A DNA stretch of 64,000 bases, from assembly GCA_032207245.1 (NCBI GenBank), contig CM063505.1, positions 178,703,217 through 178,767,216 of the forward strand. The letters are read 5' to 3'. The position numbers were made by a program, and so were the translations under genes. The DNA comes from Pardosa pseudoannulata. Lineage: Eukaryota > Arthropoda > Arachnida > Araneae > Lycosidae. How positions within the stretch are numbered: the stretch's first letter is position 1; the number at the start of each line of letters is the position of its first letter. The notes below the pieces were generated by a model. The model was not told the origin of the DNA. It ran no database searches and saw only the letters and a list, made by a program, of their open reading frames with translations. This document shows positions 24,517-35,607 of the stretch, piece by piece.

Positions 24517-24766
24517 AGTGTGATTTAAAGAAAAAAAATTTTTTTAGCTAGACAAAAGACTTAAAAAGTGGTGTGTCATCATAAAATCAAACTTAATTTT
24601 TAGGAGTTCCTTATAATACCAATAATAATTTTCAAAACAAAACAATGCGTCACCATAATAAATTCGTTTAAATTTAATTTTCATCCTGAACTTAAGAAAT
24701 TGATAAAATCAATAAAAGACAATCTAAAGAAGTAAAATAATTATATTTTGCGATAACTGAAAATTT

Positions 24767-24866
24767 NNNNNNNNNNNNNNNNNNNNNNNNNNNNNNNNNN
24801 NNNNNNNNNNNNNNNNNNNNNNNNNNNNNNNNNNNNNNNNNNNNNNNNNNNNNNNNNNNNNNNNNN
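24767..24866. other. Assembly gap (100 N)
   Basis: Exactly 100 N. The sequence to its right is duplicated nearby (next entry). Confidence 0.99.
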
Positions 24867-25100
24867 CCTGCCTCATTGGGTTCTTTACAATTCTGGAAAA
24901 TTAAAAATTTTACTGATTCTGTCATATGATGGACTAAAAATTAAATAAGTTTGAGCAAATTTAATATAAGACAAATTCGATTAACGTGTACCAGATAATT
25001 CTCAGTCAAAAAACAAACCCCCTTTTGTTACCTGCCTCATTGGGTTCTTTACAATTCTGGAAAATTAAAAATTTTACTGATTCTGTCATATGATGGACTA
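24867..25100. repeat. Identical 70-bp direct repeat bordering the gap
   Basis: The 70 bases 24867-24936 recur without a difference at 25031-25100 (164-bp spacing). Perfect identity in decayed DNA, right at a gap edge, suggests an unresolved tandem repeat or an assembly duplication. Confidence 0.97.
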
Positions 25101-25730
25101 GATGCTAGTTTAGATATAAAAAGCATTGTATCTTCAAACGCCTTGAAGCTCAGAACACAATTTTACTAGTCTAAAACATTCCAGGGTTGACACTGATCAC
25201 CATTACGTAGTCTGGTCCAACCATTTTGAGAGGCATAGAGAACATACATATACACACAGGGTTATATATATAGAAAGAGAGATAAGGGAGGAAAATACAA
25301 TTTTCACCCCTTTTCCTCTTGAAAACGTCTCAATGAAAGCAGTATCGCACGAAGTTTCTCTTCATAGAGATAGGTTGTCTACCACCCTCTCATAACGGTT
25401 AAATTTAGGTGAAATTTTTAAATGAATCTATTGGTGTAAGACTGCTTTTAAATTGAAAGTATAGTACAACATAAGCTTAGGAACTTAGAAATCAAGGCGC
25501 TTAATTTAACAGAAGTGTGAAAGCACATTTGTACTCGTAACACACTAATGCCCAGAATATCCAATTTCTCAATAAAATCTTCACTTATCGTAGCTAGAGC
25601 ATCTAATGCGAATAAAACTAATTGAAAGAACCGGTTTTCTGACGAAATTACTTTCTCTCTTATAATGTCACAGCTTTTTTCAAAAAGAAATAAAAAAAAA
25701 TAATCTAATAACGTATCATTTGTGTGCTAA
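25101..25730. other. AT-rich spacer, no gene seen
   Basis: No open frame or repeat recognised. Confidence 0.45.
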
Positions 25731-25734
25731 CCCC

Positions 25735-25925
25735 CACTTCCCTAAAACCGAAGTGATTGGCTAAAACCAGCGGGGCATGCCTTTGTTTAACAGTCTGGAG
25801 GTCGATGAACCAGCAACACCACATGGAGTTAGTTCTGATAAATTATTTATAAAGGTCACATAAAAAAAGGCCTTGAACGTTTATTAACGTTTGGTCAGCT
25901 TCAAAAATTGGTGAGAATGAACTAT
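25735..25925 (+). promoter_or_regulatory. Possible promoter with TATA box
   Basis: A less AT-rich patch is followed by a good TATA box, TATAAAGG at 25848-25855. A TCAGCT initiator-like site lies at 25895-25900 and a donor-like TTG|GTGAGA near 25910. An ATG at 25917 opens only 23 codons (MNYLLSLLLLARTLLRV...), hydrophobic like a signal peptide. The TATA-initiator spacing (about 49) is longer than the usual 30, so this could be chance. Confidence 0.25.
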
Positions 25926-26013
25926 TTACTTTCTTTGCTTTTACTTGCTCGGACTCTTCTTCGAGTACTGATTAATGAAAGTGAATGACCTACTGTTAAA
26001 ATTTACTTTACAG

Positions 26014-26090
26014 CAGATATTTCCAAACTTTTCTGGACCAAGGACCCCTTTAGAAGGGAAAAAATTCAACACCGCTCTCCAACAATAGTT
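26014..26090. mobile_element. hAT-like end, partner not found
   Basis: CAGATATTTCCAAACTTTTC then TGGACCAAGGACCCC is the usual 'CAG...CCAAACTTTT...ACCCC' hAT terminus. No inverted partner recognised downstream. Confidence 0.45.
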
Positions 26091-26812
26091 AATTATACAA
26101 AATATTAAAAAAAAATAATGAATATTGCCTATGTCTACTTTATTTGTGTGTCTATGTATTATTATAAATCAGAAATCATTAATTAAAATGGCCATTAATG
26201 TAGTAAAAATTCTTTATTACCTCATAATTAAGTTCTAGAGTCTTGTAGTATACCATAATTTTGTGGAGATAAACAGCGACTTTTAAAAGTTTAAAAAGTT
26301 AAAATGTAACGTCTGCGGCGTATCTGAACGAATTTTATTTTTCCACTTAAAAAATAATTTTAATATATTAAACGTTTCTCACGGCCTCTATTATATGATT
26401 TATTCGATTTATTTCATACTATACTTTAGTACCTAGCCGATGTATCGGGCCGTATATCAGTGAGTGCTAGGGATGTAGGCGAGAAATTTTCCATGGAGAG
26501 GGTGGGAGTCTCTCTTTTCAACTCATTTCTAAATACTGATGCAACAACCTTTGTGTACATAATATACTTATACAACAAATCTTATAGGAGGCGGTTATAT
26601 ATATCACATTCCTCCGTTATGCCAGCCACTGCTGATTGCCATGGGTCTGAGCAGACTGAGGCGATAGTGCTCAGAAGCTGGAGATCACTGTATTTTTCTG
26701 AAGTTTACGAGAGATTCATCCAGCTTCCGAAGATAGAACACAAAATTAATCTGGTTCGGCCATTAGCGAAACGGCCAAATATTAACAGCACGAGGACTAC
26801 CAGCATGACACC
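26091..26812. other. Spacer; long chance ORF
   Basis: A 142-codon open frame (26460-26888) has no domain and runs into the SINE at its end, so it is treated as non-coding. The stretch 26610-26800 is GC-richer and may be an unclassified repeat. Confidence 0.4.
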
Positions 26813-26815
26813 GGC

Positions 26816-26998
26816 TAGTTTTGGTATGGAGAGGTACGGTCTACAGTTTTATTACAAGATGGCTTACCACACCGTACCTACTGCTTAAAGCTGATTCCAA
26901 ATGACAACGAGAATGCATCCATACCAACAGTGGGATTCGAACCCACGAATTCTGGTGCTGAAGGAAAACGCGCTACTGATTCTACCATCGTTTGGTAC
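26816..26998 (-). repeat. tRNA-derived SINE, near full length
   Basis: Contains the tail (TTTTGGTATGG), body (GGTACGGTCTACAG), a central TGCTTAAAGCTGATTCC block and the head. GTGGGATTCGAACCC is the complement of a perfect RNA polymerase III B box (GGTTCGAATCC), and the A-box region lies to its right. Confidence 0.85.
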
Positions 26999-27249
26999 AC
27001 GAGACCCCCTACTGCTTTCAGTGATGCGGCGGCGCCAAATCCAGGCAGACTTATCTACCCGAAATTATGGTACGAGGAATTTCAGCATAAAAATCAGATT
27101 TGAAAGAACATTAAAAGTTTTAAGTAGAGATTTCAGTAATATAAGAAATTTGAACTATATTGGATTTGAAATCAAAGCTCAATATACAAAAATATTTCAA
27201 GTATGAGGAATTATAATAGTCATGAAATAATCTGTAGTCACGCACTTTC

Positions 27250-27330
27250 AAGGTTTTGGTATGATTTGTTTAGTTATGAAAGTTGCGGACACCTCTTTTG
27301 CTACACGACGTCCAATTAGATTGATAATGT
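27250..27330 (-). repeat. Degenerate SINE fragment
   Basis: GGTTTTGGTATGAT followed by CTTTTGCTACACGACGTCCAATTAG resembles the tail and body of the SINE, heavily diverged, some 250 bases from a fuller copy. Confidence 0.4.
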
Positions 27331-27334
27331 AGTT

Positions 27335-28690
27335 ATTTATACTTAACGCATAAAAGTCGAACTGATAAGAAAAAAGGGAATAAAAAATCAATCAGTCTAT
27401 TGTGGAGATCAAAAGATTCCGGTCATTTTTTTTTCCTTACAAAGAGACCGATTTTCTAAGACCGTCCCACTTTCGAAAAGTAAGAGCTAACAACCGGAGT
27501 AAAATGCATTATTAAAACAACAACACGCAATTAACATAAAAACAAGTTGTACGCGTCTTATTTTCATCTTTATTTTGGTTAGAGATTTCTTCAGCGAAGA
27601 ACTGTACAAATTCAAGATTTGTTTGGGTTGGGGAATGCGTCACAAGTTTTCGTCATTTGGAATGGGTTCAACATCTCCTCGCACGCAACGTTACGTAAGA
27701 ACTTGGAAGATCGTAGATTTGAAATAGTTGCGCCTTTTTTTCTTCCACAGCGTTCAAAGTTATCTGGGGAGTTGAATACTCTGAAAAATTCTAAACTACG
27801 CTACAGATTCTTTTTTGTTCCACTTAATTACTGAAATGATTATTTCGTAAAACTGTTTACGCATCAAAATTAAATGAAAAAGTTTCATAACTCCCTTAAA
27901 ACAAAGATAAACACAACTCAACACAGCTTGCGAATAAATCTTGAAAATTCCGAAACTAGTATCAAATTAGAAGAACGGTGAACAACACGATCACAGTGAA
28001 AATTTTATTTAATAAGACAAGTTCAATAACAAATGGGTTTTATAAAAATTACCATATATTTTAACGAGCTTAAAATGTCAGGAGGACAATAACAGAAGAT
28101 TTTTCACAGCAGTTCGAAGAGGATTTAAGGAGGGAACAGTGATGAAAATTCTAGACTTAGGAAAATTCTTGAAAATTTTCAGTCTTGTAAAGATATATAA
28201 TTTTTGAAGAAAACTACCAAAATATGTTAACTATTTTTATTACTTTCAAAGATAACACCAAGTCATATTAATAAAGTTGTATAGAAAGAACAGCTTTGAA
28301 TATTTATTACCGAATAATTACATATAATATTAGCTTCAGTCAGTGTTTATCCAAAGCAGTGTAATCCTTCCTCGAGCATTCGTTGTCTTAATAAAGATTT
28401 CAAAGAGCAGTTTACATTTCGTAATCTGTGTTACGATGAACCTAGTAATCAAATAGTAATCAAATAAATAACATGGATCTTATGAGTCATCCTGGAAAAT
28501 AAGTTTTTCAAAGCATATGAAAAGAAAGCATTATTACCTGGAAAGATTTAATGAAAAAGATACAGCGATATTTCAGATACAGTATAAAGCGATATTTAGC
28601 AATATTGTAGCACTTGTAGTAATATCATGGTAAGTTTTTGTAGTCTAATGTCATGGAAATCTACCGCTTGGGAATGGAGCCAACATATCA
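27335..28690. other. Spacer, no gene seen
   Basis: Short open frames only (71 codons at 27619) without recognisable domain. Confidence 0.4.
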
Positions 28691-28694
28691 CAAT

Positions 28695-28780
28695 TGTGTA
28701 TGAGTCTTTGTGTGTAGTAACTGAACAGGAGTTTCTTCAGGTTCAAGAACAGGCGGAAGTTGCTGAGAGCAAGATCAGAT
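28695..28780 (-). pseudogene. Possible mariner transposase scrap
   Basis: Minus-strand translation gives DLALSNFRLFLNLKK, similar in pattern to the third-aspartate segment (PDLAPSD-x-x-LF-x-x-LKK) of mariner transposases, with the aspartate changed to N. Only about 20 residues align and nothing flanking confirms it. Confidence 0.3.
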
Positions 28781-29539
28781 TTAAAAGTTTTATTTACTTT
28801 TTATTCTTTAATATTCTTGCTCCATATTGTTTTGTTACTGAAAGGTACTACACAAGATGCACGGACTGTTAGTACCATATAACGTTTAATTTAATAATTC
28901 AATTATTGCATGCTTTTTTTTAGTTAAATATAATGGAATATCAGGGTGGGAGCTCAGTCCTGTTTGATCTCCCTTCCTTCTCCGAAAATAATTCCTGGCT
29001 GCGCACCTCAGCACAAGTTCCAATTTAATAAAGGGTATTTCAATAAAAAATACACAGCAAAATAATACTCGACCAATAGCATGAATGTCTTAACTGAACT
29101 ACGAATTTCGGACAAATATTCCAGTTTCTTTCAGCTACAACAAACTCGTAATATAATCTGTTCACGTATGTGTGCGTGGAAATTGAGTATTGAAATTTTA
29201 ACCAGGGGTAGTGAAACCGCAGCCGCATCAAACCCGCCTTTAATTTTTTGCGGACTGCTATAGAATTCATGCCAATTATAATTCAGACATAAATGGGACT
29301 GACTAAAGCAAATATTATATTACTCAATTGTTTTATTAATTATAGCAAAAAATTTAACAATCTAGTTATACATGCTCAATAATTCTATTATTAATTTATG
29401 AATAATAAAAAAACTATAATGCATTTTTTAAATTTTCATCTAAAGGCTTTTTTACGCACAGTGTAGCCCGCGGAAATGAAACACTTCCAATGCCGCCCTC
29501 TTCTGCAAATCGCATTGAATTTTTTTTTCTTTTTTGTTT
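28781..29539. other. Spacer, no gene seen
   Basis: No feature recognised; ends in a T-rich run before the G-rich tract. Confidence 0.45.
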
Positions 29540-29830
29540 GGGGGGGGAAGGGAGGGGGAGAGAAGGGAGGAAGGGAGGAACTGGGGAGGGAGGGAGTGGG
29601 GAGGGAAGGGAAGGGGGAGGGTGGGGGAAGGGGAAGAGGGGGGAAAAAGAGAAGGGGGGAAGAGGAAGGGGGGGGAGAGAGAGGGGCGGGGGGATAGGGG
29701 GGTGAGGGGGTGGGAGAGGGGGAAGGGAGGGAGGGGGATGAGGCGGCAGGGGGGGGAGGGGAAGGGGGGATTTTGGGATGGGGAGGGGGAGGGAGGAGGG
29801 GGGGGTGGGGAGGGGGGGGGAAAGGGAGGT
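29540..29830 (+). repeat. 290-bp G-rich homopurine tract
   Basis: Almost exclusively G and A on the + strand, with dozens of GGG to G9 runs, giving many overlapping G-quadruplex possibilities and triplex (H-DNA) potential. Proline-rich or glycine-rich ORFs across it are low-complexity artefacts. Confidence 0.95.
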
Positions 29831-30465
29831 TAGGCCTGGATAATTATTTGACAATGCAATTTAATAATAAAATTGTATTAGTAATGTACCGAGGTACTTT
29901 CCCACCATGGTCAGCACGTGCATGCACAGCTGTGAAAGAAATTTCCCAGAAGAATTTAGGTGCAACTGTTGACTTCGAGTTTGAGGGACCCCTGCGGAGG
30001 AGTTATAATTCACGGAATGGCACAAGCGTAACGGTCAAGCTCTCACAGAGATATAACCGTGAGTTATGGGGGGCAGGGGCTAAAAAATGTCAGCTTTCAC
30101 AAAAGGGGCTATTTTAATGAGCCCACCTGCACGCTCGAAGGGGGTGCAGATGTGGGAAAATTTCACCAACAAACGATTGGCAAAGAAAAAGAAAGGGTCA
30201 TTAAAACCGAGGTGATGAGTTGGGAAAGAGAGTAAAGAAAGAGGAATCAAGGTCGGGATTGAAGAGTTGCTGGACATCCAGAGAGCCCGGATCAGCAATC
30301 GAGTCCCGAACCCGCATTCCAGCATAGACGTACAGCAAAATAACGGTCGATACACCAGTACCGACGCCCTTCACGCCCGAAGTCCAGCACCGTCGTACAG
30401 CCTGATGAAAGCCCCAGCCTGCTTCCCTGTAATGTCTGGAGGTAAACAGATTTAACATATTCATG
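29831..30465. other. GC-richer block, unclassified
   Basis: Composition shifts upward here. Open frames of 87-91 codons on the minus strand (30080-30464) and about 95 codons on the plus strand (29835-30117) have no recognised domain. It may be a decayed retroelement piece; no LTR, reverse transcriptase or tRNA motif was seen. Confidence 0.35.
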
Positions 30466-32770
30466 ACGGTTATTTAGGCCTGAGTTAGTAATTCAATATT
30501 TTGATGAAGAAATAACGTATAACAAAAGAGAATTGTAATAATTATTGTGTATTGATGAATATAAAATCCAAATAATTGCTGGTTATGTTATATGGAAATT
30601 AAGTAATGTAGCAATTTGTAAATAGTATACAGAATAAATGTTTTAGTCCAAATATAAGGTATTGTATTTTTACTGTGTTTCCCCTTTGAGAATGAACAAT
30701 GGTGTTAGTGTTGTAAGTACATTACAACAAGCAATTTCACAGAATTCCAGAAATTACGGATTTTGTTCTTTGCAAAACGATTTGAAAAAAAATAGGACAA
30801 GATCTCTAAAGTATTAAAGTTAAGAGTTACGGACAAGCAACTTTAAATCTTTTTAGCTTAAAAAGAAAATTTACAAAAGTAAAATTTTAAATAATTAGTT
30901 TAAAGAATAACTTAAAATAAAAATTAATGATAAAGTGTTAAAAATCTAAAATTCAAAAATTCTTTAAAATACATACATTTAATGGAATATATATAATTTT
31001 AAAATTTGAAATTGGAAAAAAAGTTTTCATTTAAATGGGAAAAAGCTGTTACAGTTTGACTTGAGCGGAAATAATATTCAGAGAGATAATAAATATCCTC
31101 CATACATTTTTAAATTATCTGAAAAACTTATTACATTTCTTAACAATTAACTGCATTACCGGCATATACTGCAAATAAACTGCAACATTCTGCATCTAAT
31201 ATAATCAAACATTTTCAAACAAAATAAAAAAAATTGCCTTAATCACAAAAAAATTCGATTTTCAGATTTAAATGGAAATACTGATTTGGGCCATGTGTGA
31301 ATCCATTCTGACAAGTCTCAGAGTAATGATTGTACGTAGGTATCTCTCATGACTGAAAAATGATATGCCATCCGAATGTTATATTTAAAACTGTTGCAAC
31401 TCATAATTGAGCATTTTCTTTTCTAATTGTAATCTGTATTCTATAAAAAGATAAATCTCAATAAGTATTGATTCTGCCCAGGCAACGAAAAGTTTCAATA
31501 TAAAGGAAAATAACAATATAACGGTGTCAGTCGCCACCAGTGGCTATGTTAGAGTTCATCAACAGTACAACAGATATCGATATATTCACATGCAGTTGGA
31601 ATATTGGTTTTTAAGTTCATTTTAAACAACAAAATCTGTTGTTTGCAGAGAATCATTTTGAATTTTTATTGTTTTACTTTCTTGCACAGAGCAAAGGTTG
31701 TTATAAGATATCATAAGTATTGTATAATATCACGCTTACGAAACTTCATCTTGAAGAGTAAAGAAATTAATATAAACTGAAAAAGAAATATCTATAAAAC
31801 GAATATTAATATAAGGGATATTAACGCTGTGGGTCGCCGCCAAATGGCAGTACTTGAAGTGTACTCAGACAACACAGAAGAGCTTGAGAAACGAAACTAA
31901 CATTATACATTTAAGGAGATATGCAAATGATAATTCTGACCACGCATTAGACAATCAAAATTAAAAAAGTGTATATAACTTAATATTCGCACTAGGAAAT
32001 CATGTGTCCACATCAGATTTTTTTCTTTAAGGGAAAAAAACTTAATTTTATTATATATATATATATATATAAGTCGGTGTGTGTTTGTGTCTGTGTATGT
32101 GTAACAACTAGAAAAACTGCATGCTTATTTTTCAATATACCCATTAACTAAATTAGATTCAAGTGGACCCTTAAACGGCATTCCCAAACTTTCACTAGAT
32201 TCTAAATAATAATATACGTAAAGTGCTTCGATTTTAGATTATGTATGGTACTAAAATATTTTAATGCTTACTTGCTTGCTATCTTATTCAAGAAAAAATA
32301 TGTTAGTCATGAATGTCGGAAATATGTATTGAATTGTTTCTTTAGTATAAGTTCCTACAGATATCCCAATATGTGATAAATCCAGAAACATGGCGCAGCA
32401 CAGTTTTACATCATAACACTTACACAGGTGTCTTGTAAAAATACTTTTGTCTTTTTAAAAACAGGAAATAGTCGCAAATTATAGCGAAACGAGTCCACTT
32501 TAAAAGACGTAACATTTCTTACTGTCGCATGACATGTATGGATACGAATATACCGAATATATGACATGCGATGTCGACCAAGAAGGGGTTAAAACTGTTG
32601 TAATACATTTTTGGGCAGTTTCCTTTCTGATTGCAATATGTATTCTATATTGATAAATTTTAATAACAACGTAGGTTTATTAAATACTAGTATATTCGTG
32701 TGACACCCATGAAGTGGAAACACAATGTACTTACTCTCCACATTCGTGTGAAAAGTGAATGGGGGCTGCG
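30466..32770. other. AT-rich spacer, no gene seen
   Basis: Stops in all frames; a short (TA)n at 32051-32070 and a GT-rich stretch after it. Confidence 0.5.
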
Positions 32771-32773
32771 ATT

Positions 32774-33060
32774 GCTCATTAGGCAATAGGCATCAAACTC
32801 ATAATCGGAGGGTTGCGGATTCGAAACTCGATCCCGACGGGCTAACATGGAGGCTGGGGTACGTAAAGTAGGTTCATGGTCACAATGTTCTCCAAATTAA
32901 AGTAATAACCATAAAGTGCACGCAAAACGAGGATAACTCAGTGTCGGAGGAAATTCACTGTTCAAAGAAGAAATTGTCCTGGAGTGACGAATACAGCGAA
33001 CACATCTGATAACCGCTTTAGTCTTCACTTCCCTCGAACAACCGGTATTTGTTAGGCATC
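32774..33060 (+). repeat. tRNA-headed SINE, second family
   Basis: The head contains an A-box-like CATTAGGCAATAGGCATC and a B-box-like GGATTCGAAACT about 40 bases later. It is followed by a GC-richer non-tRNA body (GACGGGCTAACATGGAGGC ... CCTCGAACAACCGG). The body is unlike the ten-copy family. End not determined. Confidence 0.5.
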
Positions 33061-34733
33061 AACGCTTTTTCCAAATAGGCGATTGATTCACACTCGCACA
33101 GCTGTTATTTATTTTGGAAAGATCGTCTTCAGACAAAGAAACATTTTTTGTTCTATTCCCCAGTCCTTTCAGATACTTTCCCAACTATGTTTGCTATACC
33201 GAACTGAGAAGTGCTGGAAGACGTCGAATCCGCGAATTTTCTGACGCAATGCGGATGCACTAAACATTAAATATTTGAAGCCTTTTAGATAAAAAAAAAT
33301 ATTCCGGTTGAAAATGTTTAATTTGCAACTAACTTGACGGAAACTTCTAGAACATAGGCAGTTGTTAGCTTAACGAGTTCTATTAATTTCAAAGCATCGG
33401 TATTTCTAATTTGAATATTTGATTACAGAAGACTAAAGGAACTTATCTATAATCTACGTTACTTTTCGTTAACAAAAATATTCTAAAAACAGATTAAAAT
33501 AATAAAATATCAGCAAAAAATATACTTCTCATGCTGTTTTAATAGCCATTTTTGAAAATGCTCGACCTTAAACAGATTTAAAGTAAAGATTTTCAGCAAT
33601 TTTCAATAGTATTGGAATTCAACACAAAAGCTGCCATTCTGATTCAAGAACAAGAGGTTTCTATAAAGTTTCACTATATTACAATTATAGATATTTTCAA
33701 CATTGTAGCTCATAGTAAAATTTCAAAATAACGAAAGCGTAGATTAAACTTTAACTATCCATTTCGCAAAATGGATTGTTTTTCTACTTCTACAGCTAAC
33801 TCTTTCGATCAGAGCAGATTGTTTCACACTCAAAAAGGATTATTTATCTGTATAAACAAAATTTAAGAACATCAAAATAAACAACTTTACCATTATGAAT
33901 AAACAACGTATGTGGCCAGTTTTTAAAGCAACATATTTACATTAATACGTTTTATTCATTATTAAAGGGACGGTAGACGTTACAAAGCGTTTTTGCAAAT
34001 TATTAATCTTAAGTTATGAATTTGAAACATATATGCATTGAAATATAACAAAATCATGTGCCGTTGAGAGAGAGCATATCGAATAAACTACGCCTTTTAA
34101 ATTGATTCGAATAATTGTCTAGTATTGTTAAATTCCACTACAGTAGACTCAGTGCTATCTACAGGTAATAAAGAATACTAAATTAAATTATCCACCTAAA
34201 ACAACATTTACGAAATACCCGTCGTCTGAGTCAATTTAAAAATTGTTAGTTTCATGATATACCCTTTCTCAGAGAGTTAAAAATAAATTTTAATCAGATA
34301 TTTTTTCGACTTCATTTAATTTATTAAAATGAAATTTCAATAAGTTAGAATTGCTTTAAAATAGATCAGACAACAAGAAATATATTTCCAGTAAATTTCA
34401 ATCGTTCAGCAAGATAATAACCAGATATGTTTAAAACATACTATTAAGTAATAAGTTAAACTGCAAAAAATAGTTTGAAAATTACCACGAAATTTCAAAA
34501 TATTGAATTTTTAATATGCATTTGACTTTAAAAAATTCAAATATGATTATGTTATATACTTTCCTAATTTAATTGTACAAAGATCCACAATTCTAATAAT
34601 TTAGAGCATATACCGTCCACTAAAAATACATAAATAATAGTTGATTAGTTTTGTGTTCAGAAAGCACAAATCTAAAACTGCAGAATTGAGACAGTAAATA
34701 CTGAACTGCTTTACCTTTTAACAAGCATCATGT
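33061..34733. other. AT-rich spacer, no gene seen
   Basis: No open frame or repeat recognised. Confidence 0.5.
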
Positions 34734-35607
34734 TTAACACTAGGTTTACAGGACGCGTCATTTTAACGCATTTCGAATTTTAGAAAAATAATTACAAAAA
34801 CATTTTGCATTTTTATTTTATCTCTTGTACTGACTTTTTTTATCCATTGAACGAAGTAAATATATACTGAAGTCTAATTTCTTTAGAAGTGTTGAAAAAA
34901 TGAAATTTCTATATGTTGTATACCTATCTCTACGGATATGTGTCAATTAGACTCGATCGTAACGGAGACAAAATGTTTAGTAAATTAGTTCTTGTCATGA
35001 AAAGATTACAACAATAATAAATAGGAATGTACCGACAATACTTCGATACATTATCCGATATTGCTATTTCAAATGAAACAAGTAATAAGCAACAGCAGAA
35101 AAAACGATTACCTATTTATTACGTGAATAAATAGATAAATTTAATCGCCTGCCCTTAGCCGAGGAATCCATTCCAGGTACAACCGCTTCAAAAATTTGCC
35201 GACAGACACCTTAGGCTATTATTATATAGGGGATCAGCGATAAAACGTATGAAAATAATGCACGCGATATTTAAATAATTTAAAACAAGAAATGATTATA
35301 TGAGATGGTTAAAGGAATGACGTCATAATTTGAAAAAAAAATGTTATTTTTACCTATTTATTACGTGAATAAATTGATAAATCTAATCGCCTGCCCTTAG
35401 CCGAGGAATCCATTCAGGTACAACCACTTCAGAAATTCGCAGACAAACAACCTAGGCTATTATTATATAGGGGATATTTTCGTTTTTAACTTATAGTGCA
35501 TAGTTACATGGCTTTCTGAGTGTTATTATATCTATTCGTTCACGCTTCCAATTGACGCGTGTTCGTAGAGATAGGTATATAAGAAACGTCCGTAAACCTA
35601 GTGTTAA
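34734..35607. mobile_element. TTAA-flanked MITE, family B (piggyBac-like)
   Basis: Ends TTAACACTAGGTTTACAGG and the inverse GTCCGTAAACCTAGTGTTAA, both with TTAA. The inverted repeat resumes further in: TATACCTATCTCTACG at 34918 and its complement CGTAGAGATAGGTATA at about 35564, extending through GTCAATT. Terminal TTAACAC-TAGG-TTTAC plus GCGTCATTTTAACGC is the usual look of piggyBac-type MITEs. The only ORF inside (63 codons) is a by-product. Confidence 0.85.
35110..35474 (+). repeat. 125-bp direct repeat inside MITE B
   Basis: The unit at 35110-35233 (ACCTATTTATTACGTGAATA ... ATTATTATATAGGGGAT) recurs at 35352-35474 with about 90% identity. Each unit starts with a near-palindrome TATTTATTACGTGAATAAAT. 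It is either an internal tandem unit or a second element nested twice. Confidence 0.9.

Noticed and set aside
26460..26888. 142-codon ORF
   Set aside because: Its last part lies in the SINE and the rest matches nothing recognisable.
26920..26960. Possible real tRNA gene at the perfect B box
   Set aside because: The same body and tail follow in ten places, so it is the SINE promoter.
29414..29854. 146-codon proline-rich ORF and glycine-rich ORFs
   Set aside because: Low-complexity reading of a homopurine tract; no domain outside it.
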